Positions 56,727-64,000 of a stretch of DNA of 64,000 nucleotides are shown piece by piece (the first letter of the stretch is position 1; every line of letters begins with the position of its first letter). Origin of the DNA: Lojkania enalia (taxonomy: Eukaryota > Ascomycota > Dothideomycetes > Pleosporales); contig ML986604.1 of NCBI GenBank assembly GCA_010094045.1, positions 315,512 to 379,511 on the forward strand, written 5' to 3'. Made by a program: the position numbers and the translations under genes. Below the pieces are notes generated by a model. That model was not told where the DNA came from, searched no databases, and saw only the letters and a list, made by a program, of their open reading frames with translations.

Positions 56727-59700
56727 ATGGGTGCCGTCAATAGCAGGCTCGGAGATGGACAGGCCCTGTACCTCCGGGACCAGACTCGATGTATGCCCTC
56801 TTTGTATTGTGAATGCCCTATTGAGCGACGTTGCTGATTCCCGACCAGTCTCTATTGCTGCGCTCTCCATAACTAACTCACGCAATCGCACGCTCCTGAA
56901 CATATCGCCCAATGCCTTTCCCGCGTCGAGATTCAATGCGAAAAGGGAGACCGGAGATGATAGCGTTATTGAATATATACAGGCACGTTCCAAAGTATTT
57001 ATTGAGATTTGGGTTGATACTGATCAGCTGTTACCAGGACCCCGAGTCTGCTGTCGCTGGTGGACCCCCATCTTTCCTTCTACGCTTAACTAACGACGAA
57101 GAACTTGTATTCAATTTCACCTTTATTCTTCGCCAGGCACAGGCGCCCCCTAGTATCTACAATGTAAACAATGCGTCGACTATAACCCCGAATGCCCTCG
57201 TGGATACTATCATTAATGGCCTCACATTCGTGTTTGCGTCGAGCTCGAAGGATTTGGATAACCTGGTGACAAGAGAATTCCATGCCAACCCCAACCTTCA
57301 CAAGAATCCGCAAGTTGAACTGGTCGGGGACTACACAACAGGCGGAACCCCCTCAGTACAGTTTCACTGGACCTGGAAATGGAAGCCTCCGAAGAACATT
57401 GAGGGCCCGGGCGGAGGGTGGCGCACAAGCTGCAGTGTTGGTCTCTTGGGTCTACGGAAATTCAGGGCGATGCTAATGGAATCCGCAGTTTGTCGAATAC
57501 GACCAGCGAGCACACCGGTTGGATACGCTAGCAAGCTTCGCCTTCTGGGTTCAAAGTACGAAGAAGTCATCTTTCACGCTAGGCCAGGAAGCTGACTTGA
57601 ATAGACACTCAACGTACACTAAACAGTCCGAAATTGTCTTCTCCGCGCTTAGATCTTAGTGTTCCTCCCCGCCTCAGGGTTCCCTCCTCACAGTCAATAG
57701 AGTCTCGGGTGAGCGACTCAGACGAATACAAAGACGTAGTCGATCCTATACCTCCAAAATCTCCCACTTTTGATACTATACCTGAGTATGGACTTGGATT
57801 GGTACCTAGTCAATCAACCACCTTGACTAATAGTACCAATGCTGGTCCCAGTCCCAATCCGGTCAAAGTTGACCTTAGCTGTGCACGCCCTGGGGAAGAT
57901 CTTAGTCAGACTGAGGATGGACCATTGTTCCGGGCCACTATGAAATCGCTAGAGCAAAGGACTGGCAATATGCGTGCTAGATGGAAGAAGGTTCTGAAAC
58001 GAGCGGAGGCAGCGCTCGAAGCCCAGGTCAGCTGCAACAACGCAGTTGCTGATCTAATGGAGGCTTTGAAGGAGGCGTCTTCGTCAAACGCAAATGCTGT
58101 GCAGCCCGCTATAGATCACTACTTTGATAAAATTGCGAAGGAGATTCTGGCCTATGAGCGATTAAACACCGCCAATATCCAAAAGCTCATCATTGATCCC
58201 ATTTATAAGTTGTACAACGTTGACATAAAACAAGCGGAATCGAAGAAGAAGGATTTCGAAGAAGAGAGTAAAGAGTATTATCAATACGTTGCAAGATATC
58301 TGGGGCAGAGGCAAGATTCTTTGAAGGAGAAGAAGCGTGCCGAGACGGACTCCAAGTATCAAACGAAGCGTCGGAATTTCGAACTGAAACGGTTTGACTA
58401 TTCGTCTTTTATGCAAGACCTTCATGGTGGGCGGAAAGACCAGGAGGTGCTGTCCCATTTGACCAGATACGCTGATGCACAAGCCAAGAGTTATCTCGAA
58501 ACGGCCAAGAAGATTGAAACAATGATTCCGCAACTTGATGCGCTTAGCTTCGAAGTTAAGGAGGCGGACAAGGAGTATCAACTTCAAAGAACAGAGAGGG
58601 AAGAGAAACGGCGGCAATTGGAGAAGAGCAAGAAACAGTACGATGATCCGCCACCGTCCCAGGGGTTGCCCACATCGTCCGCGAATGGAAGCGTACCTAA
58701 GAGTATTTCGAGTGCTTCGGAGAGCGAGGTCCCTGGTCGGAAAGCCAGCATTGCACCTGTTTTCCAGAGTACAGTCAGTCCACCGCCCGCTTCCTCTTTG
58801 TCAAGTCTCCCATCCATAGCGTCGCCACATACTCCTGAGACTCCTCATGCGAACATATCCGCTGGGAGTCCTCAACCGAATAAATTCAAAGGTATTCGAG
58901 ATCTAGAAGAGAAGGACCATAGTCTGAGCTTAGGTCTCGAATCTGACTCGGGTGCCCATCGAAAAGAGGGTCTGCTTTGGGCCCTTAGCAGACCGGGGAG
59001 TCATGTTGATCCTAAGGGCTTGAATAAACAGGCCTGGCACAAGTGAGTATCTATTACACAAGTAGTACACGCGTTTTAATCTTTGTTAGATTCTGGATTG
59101 TGCTAGATCAAGGAAAGCTCTCTGAATACACGAATTGGAAACAGAAGCTCGACCTTCATATGGATCCGATTGATCTCCGTGTTGCTTCTGTCCGCGAAGC
59201 TCGGAATGCAGAACGTCGTTTCTGTTTTGAAGTCATCACTCCCCAATTTACACGTGTTTACCAGGCTACTTCCGAAGAGGATATGAAGTCATGGATTACT
59301 GCCGTCAATAATGCTCTTCAAGGCGCCGTGGAAGCCACAGGGAAAAACGATCGTCCATCAACAGACTCATTACCTGGATCTACCCGGAGAGATATTGCTT
59401 CTGTCCTCACTGGGAAGAGTTCATCATTATCCCAGCATCGGAACAACTACAATGCTAAGGCCCCCGCACGGCATGCGACTGTAGGGGATCGACCAGGTTA
59501 CCGGAAAGAAGAAGTTGTAGGCGACGATGGAAAGCTTCTTCAGCAGATTCGTGATGCTGATGCTGGAAACAAAGTCTGCGCTGATTGCGGGTCTGAAAGT
59601 AAAGTTGATTGGGTTTCTATTAACCTTGGGATTGTTATCTGTATCGAGTGTAGCGGCATACACAGGTCTCTCGGAACGCACATATCGAAAGTCCGGTCCC

Positions 59701-60464
59701 TGACTTTGGACACTAACTCATTCACTCCCGATATTATCGAGATACTCTTAAAGATTGGCAATCGTGTAAGCAACATGGTGTGGGAAGCCAAAATGGACAA
59801 GTCCTTGAAGCCCGGACCAATGTCGACTCGGGAGCAGCGACTGCACTTCATCACATCTAAATACGCGGATCGAGCCTTTGTTGCCCCAATATCTCCAACG
59901 CTATCGCATTATTCAACGCCCGAAGAGACCCTGCTTGCCTCTATAAAGAAGAACGACATTCAAAATGTTCTCTATGCGCTTGCGTTACGAGCCGATCCAA
60001 ACTCGAAAGATCGCTCTCGGGGAACACATGCAGTGTTCTTAGCTCTCGCTGCGGCGGATCCAGCGTCTCCGTCAGCGTCAGCATCGCCAGCCAGCTCGCC
60101 GACTCCTGCCGCTCGACCTTCTACGCCTCAACCTCCTGCGAGGAAGTCTTTCCCTATTGCCGAATTGCTATTGCAGAATGGCGCCGAACTTCCTACTCAA
60201 CCTGCCCCTATTCCACTTAGCTCATCCGCGCGAATGTACCTCGAGCACAAAACTGATCAACGAGCTGGAAAGAGGACAATGGTGGTCGGAAGTCAACCGA
60301 CCACAAGCGGAGATACCCTTACGGCCCTTCCTCACATAACAGCAGGCAACGGTAGTACGCCTGCCGAGAGGGCGCGTGAGCGGGAGGCAAGGTTGCAGAA
60401 GAGAGTTAGTGCAGGCGGAAGGTTGGTCAAAAATTCTTCCGATGATGGTAGGCGAGGCTTGTAA
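56727..60464 (+). CDS. BAR-PH-ArfGAP domain protein (ACAP-like)
   Basis: GTPase-activating protein for Arf GTPases with membrane-curvature and lipid-binding modules; it acts in vesicle transport. Model: join(56727..56790, 56849..56982, 57038..57436, 57489..57555, 57605..59042, 59090..60464), 1158 residues. A fungus-specific N-terminal domain begins MGAVNSRLGDGQALYLRDQT and includes SFLLRLTNDEELVFNFTFIL and VQFHWTWKWKPPK. BAR is at about 325-560 (LFRATMKSLEQRTGNMRARW), PH at about 680-800 (spanning the last intron, KFWIVLDQGK), and ArfGAP from about 850 with CADCG (Cys864, Cys867), CIEC and the catalytic Arg in GIHRSLGTH. Ankyrin-like and Ser/Pro-rich parts follow. Intron 2 is best read as GC-AG (CAG/GCACGT), with a GT alternative 12 bases on. 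Confidence 0.9.
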
Positions 60465-61224
60465 CGTAGACAAATTCGCTCACATATTTTCGTTTCTATA
60501 GTGCATATTTTCCTTGGACGGCCTGCGGAATAATGTGGCAGACATCTGCAAGCTGAAGGTGGCTTAGCTATCGGCGTTCATGTGGAGAAAGAGGACGATT
60601 TTTTTGACATTCTGGACCCGGTTGGGCTGAGGGAGCTGTGTGCTCTTCTTCCTGGATAGGAGGTTTCTATCGTTTTGCTGGATATGACTGTGATGAGGCA
60701 TTGGCATAGGTTCAGCGGGCTTGGTCTGCATTTCTGTGGTGCGTATGATGGATTGTAACATCCGCTTGATGTTGGCTGCCTACTGCCTTGGAGTGGAGGC
60801 TTGTTGCTCTTTGCATTTTCTTTGTCAATAGGAATGAGTCACTTGTGCTCTTTTTGCGATCAAATTGGGCCGGATAATTGTAATGAGTAATGGCAGAGTA
60901 TACATAGTCATACGAGAAGCAGCGAAGTCATTCTAGAATCTAACGCTGGTCTAAATTTCCGCTCGTTTTCGAGTATCTACATGTGAATTGACTCAACCGA
61001 GAATAAGCGTAGTGAAGAGCCTAGTAGAGGTTTGACCAATCGGAATATTAACACGTAGTTGAAAAGGATCAATAAAATAACATAGCCTAGATGGAGCTAA
61101 AGGCATGCAATGTCAGGTTGGGCAATGTTAAATAGTCACGTGCCTCCCCGCGCACTAGCGCGGCACAAATAGAATTTCGACTTTATAACATCGGACCCCA
61201 CTACAACAGAGAACCACAAACAGA
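60465..61224. other. Intergenic, ArfGAP gene / eIF3b
   Basis: 760 bases with the 3' flank of the ArfGAP gene and the eIF3b promoter, including TCACGTGCC at 61137-61145. No gene is seen. Confidence 0.45.
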
Positions 61225-63546
61225 ATGGCACCATCATACGAGAACCTCCCGCTAGAGGATGAAGAGTTTGATGAATCACAAATCGACTTTACTGATCTCG
61301 AAGAGCAATACCAAGTACGGCTCGATGAGGGGTTGGACGCCTTTGTGGTCATTGACGGGCTGCCCGTCGTGCCTGAGGATAACCGCGCAAAACTGATAAA
61401 ATTCATTCTGAGGAAGTTGAATTCAGTAGGAAGGGTCAAGGATGATGGCGTTTTTATGCCGTTGAACGAGGAGACGGGCCAAACGGAGGGGTACGTTGAA
61501 GAAGAGAGATTTGACTTGTGGTGTCCAATGTTTACTGACAGTGGGATAGATTTGCGTTCGTCGAGTACAGCGCACCCGCCGAGGCTATCCATGCTGTTAA
61601 ACAGCTAAATGGCACTCCGTTGGACAGGAAACATACTATGGTGGTTAACAAGCTCACGGACATCGACCGCTACGGACGCGAAGGCAGGGTCGATGAAGAA
61701 TACCACGAACCCCAGATTGAGCCCTTCCAGCAAAAGGAACATCTGCGATCATGGCTAGGCGATCCTGAGGGACGAGATCAATTAGTCATGTACCGCGGTG
61801 ACAAGGTTGGCGTGTTCTGGAATAACAAGGAAGACCCACCGGAGCAGGTTGTGGACCGCGATAACTGGACAGAGTCTTTCGTTCAGTGGTCGCCGCAGGG
61901 GACATATCTCACTTCTATGCATGCGCAAGGTGTACAGCTGTGGGGCGGCAAGGCGTGGAGCAGGCAAAAACGATTCTCCCATCCTGGCGTAAATCTGGTG
62001 GATTTCTCCCCCAACGAGAAGTACATTACAACTTGGTCGCACAGGCCACTCCAAGTTGACGAGACCCACCCAGTTCCATCTCTCTCTCTAGAAGAAGATG
62101 GTAAGAACTACATTATTTGGGATATTGCGACTGGCAAGCCTCTACGATCGTTTGCTACTCTGGATGTGCCGACTTCCACCGATGCGGAGGGCAACCCAGT
62201 TAAGAAGAAGATGCAATGGCCGACGTTCAAGTGGTCTTCTGACGACAAGTATGTCGCCCGAATGACTCAAGGCCAGTCCATTGCTGTCTATGAATTGCCC
62301 AGGATGAATCTGCTTGACAAGTCCTCCATCAAGATTGAGGGAATCATGGATTTCGAATGGGCACCAGCAACACCGAGGCGAGACGGCGTCAAAACCTATG
62401 AGCAACTCTTCTGCTACTGGACTCCTGAGCTTGGTAGCAACCCTGCCAAGGTCGGACTGATGTCTGTGCCGTCCAAGGAGGTTGTTCGTACGCGTAACCT
62501 TTTCAATGTTTCCGATGCCAAGCTTCACTGGCAATCCGAGGCCGCCTACGTTTGCGTCAAGGTCGACAGGCATTCTAAGTCTAAGAAGTCTTTAGCCACC
62601 AACCTTGAGATCTTCCGCGTCCGGGAGAAGGGCGTTCCAGTTGAAGTTGTCGACTCTATTAAGGACACTGTCATCAACTTCGCCTGGGAACCTAAGGGTA
62701 ATCGCTTTGTCTTGATAACCACTGGGGAGATTCCTGCAGGAGCCGCCGTTCCTCCCAAGACTGCTGTATCCTTCTTTGCTCCCGAAAGAACCAAGGGTGG
62801 TGCGGTAGGTAACTTCCGCCACATCCGCACCGTCGACAAGAAGAATAGCAACGCCATCTACTGGTCTCCTAAGGGTCGCTTCGTCGTCGTCGCTACCCTG
62901 CAATCTCAGCAGTCTTTCGAACTCGACTTCTGGGATCTCAGCTTCGAGAAGCCCAAGGAGGAGAAAGAAGACAAGGATGTCAACGCCAATCTCCAGCTCA
63001 TGGCTACCGCAGAGCACTACGGTGTCACTGATATCGAGTGGGATCCTACCGGCCGCTATGTTACTACTGTAGCCAGCGCTTTCAGGCATCATGTAAGCCC
63101 TATTCAACTCTCTCTTTGAATATAACACACTAATCAATCCGTAGATGGAAAACGGATACCACATTTACGACTTCAAGGGCACGCTTCTCCGTGAAGAGCA
63201 CATTGACCGCTTCAAGCAACTCCTCTGGCGGCCCCGTCCTCCAACCCTCCTCTCCAAAGAAGAACAGGCCGAGATCCGCAAGAACCTCCGCAACTACAGC
63301 AAGCTATTCGACGAGCAGGATCTTGCCAAGAAGAACACGGCGAACAGACAGGTTGTTGAGGCTAGGAGGAGGTTACTTGAGGAATGGCAAGCCTGGAGGG
63401 AGAGTCAGATCGAGATGCTCAAGGCTCTTGGCGCGGAGATTGAGTTGAACGGGGGTAGGGTGCTGAAGGAAGAGGACGGCGCGGTGGAGGAGGTAGAAGA
63501 GATTGTGGAGGAGATTATTGAGGAGACAGAGGAGGTGATTGGTTAG
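61225..63546 (+). CDS. PRT1: Translation initiation factor eIF3 subunit b
   Basis: Scaffold subunit of eIF3 that binds the 40S ribosome and other eIF3 subunits. Model: join(61225..61490, 61550..63092, 63145..63546), 736 residues. An acidic N-terminus ([19 protein letters not shown]) is followed by an RRM (about 40-125: [20 protein letters not shown]), whose RNP1 strand is completed across the first intron as [20 protein letters not shown]. Then comes the beta-propeller ([75 protein letters not shown]) and the C-terminal helix [19 protein letters not shown]. The donor GTACGT inside GAG GG/GTACGT is required; read-through would shift the frame. The tail is Glu-rich. Confidence 0.96.
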
Positions 63547-63904
63547 CTATGTGTGTGTGAAGGGAGGGAAATGTAATGCCGTTGTTGATCGACACACCAG
63601 TTGATCAGTAGCACATATCATATGAGCAAAAAAAAAATAACTAATAATGGCATAACATGAAATCGATATCCTTTCCAATCCCAAACCAAATCCCAACATC
63701 ACTTTTCCATTCCATTTTTTTTTTTTTCTATCTTTTTTTGGAGTCTCTCTCTTCTAAATGATGCCTTACTAATATCATGCATGACCTGCAAGCCTTTACA
63801 TCTATCTAAATCCTTTGAATACGGTGCCGTAAAACTCCACGCTAAAATCGCACATTTTGAACTATCCACTTCCCCCCCCACTAATAACTAGTCCAGTTCT
63901 CTAT
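63547..63904. other. 3' intergenic with A and T runs
   Basis: Contains a nine-A run near 63629 and T-rich tracts at 63715-63740. It is the 3' flank of eIF3b and perhaps of a convergent gene. Confidence 0.45.
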
Positions 63905-64000
63905 CTATCGAATAGGCCTCAACACCTCCCAACCCCTTAACCCCTCCAACTCCTCCGGCTCCTCATCCAACAAATTCCTCCTCGCACCAGCGTTTCTCGC
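63905..64000 (-). CDS. Possible C-terminal end of a truncated minus-strand gene
   Basis: The minus strand is open from the window edge for 31 codons and ends in TAG. The peptide includes NLLDEEPEELEGLRGWEVLR. The composition looks protein-like, but it is too short to identify and the gene would continue past the window edge. Confidence 0.35.
   Translation of the reverse strand, partial: ARNAGARRNLLDEEPEELEGLRGWEVLRPIR

Noticed and set aside
1..64000. tRNA, rRNA or CRISPR features
   Set aside because: Reading for GGTTCRANNC-type B boxes, cloverleaf stems and spaced repeats by eye gave no convincing case; a covariance-model search would be decisive.

Overview
The window comes from a filamentous ascomycete (Pezizomycotina). 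The grounds are short introns (mostly 46-68 nt) with GT-AG ends and CTRAC-like branch points, fungal forms of conserved housekeeping genes (Shr3, HxB-type molybdenum-cofactor sulfurase, a CFEM protein, a DUF7730-like protein), and a retrotransposon carrying the CpA-to-TpA signature of RIP. The class cannot be fixed from the sequence. A run of 10 N at 13951-13960 marks a draft scaffold join. All exon models below were made by hand from splice signals, phase and family conservation.

Layout. 1-1334 has no gene. 1335-12657 is a dense block: RPL11 (-), SMB1 (+), MPC1 (+), PEX1 (-), MCM7 (+) and a CFEM membrane protein (+). RPL11/SMB1 and PEX1/MCM7 are divergent pairs, the latter over a cluster of ACGCG motifs. 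13634-20206 is a 3-beta-HSD/sterol-4-carboxylate-dehydrogenase-like gene on the minus strand, cut in two by a 5.4-kb Copia LTR retrotransposon (13856-19267) with identical LTRs, a 5-bp target duplication and a RIP-destroyed interior. 20784-34149 is a second dense block: NAT9, RPT4 (-), RRP9, the cyclophilin-WD40 gene PPWD1/cyp15, SHR3, an unnamed RRM-like protein and the molybdenum-cofactor sulfurase. 34150-43723 is sparser: a Ser/Pro-rich conserved unknown, an orphan RapZ C-terminal-domain protein (-), a GNAT acetyltransferase and a UBX5-type Cdc48 adaptor (-). 44557-63546 holds ECM29, a DUF7730-like protein, ATP11 (-), a BAR-PH-ArfGAP protein and eIF3b. The last 96 bases may be the C-terminal end of another minus-strand gene.

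The genes do not form one pathway; this is a typical housekeeping neighbourhood. Loose themes are ubiquitin-proteasome work (RPT4, ECM29, UBX5), RNA processing and translation (SMB1, RRP9, PPWD1, RPL11, eIF3b) and mitochondria or peroxisomes (MPC1, ATP11, PEX1). No gene cluster for secondary metabolism, CRISPR array, tRNA or rRNA gene was recognised. The most notable things are the retrotransposon-split gene, the orphan RapZ-like protein, and unusual gene structures: an ATG-only first exon in RPL11, a 9-nt microexon in SMB1 and a probable GC-AG intron in the ArfGAP gene.
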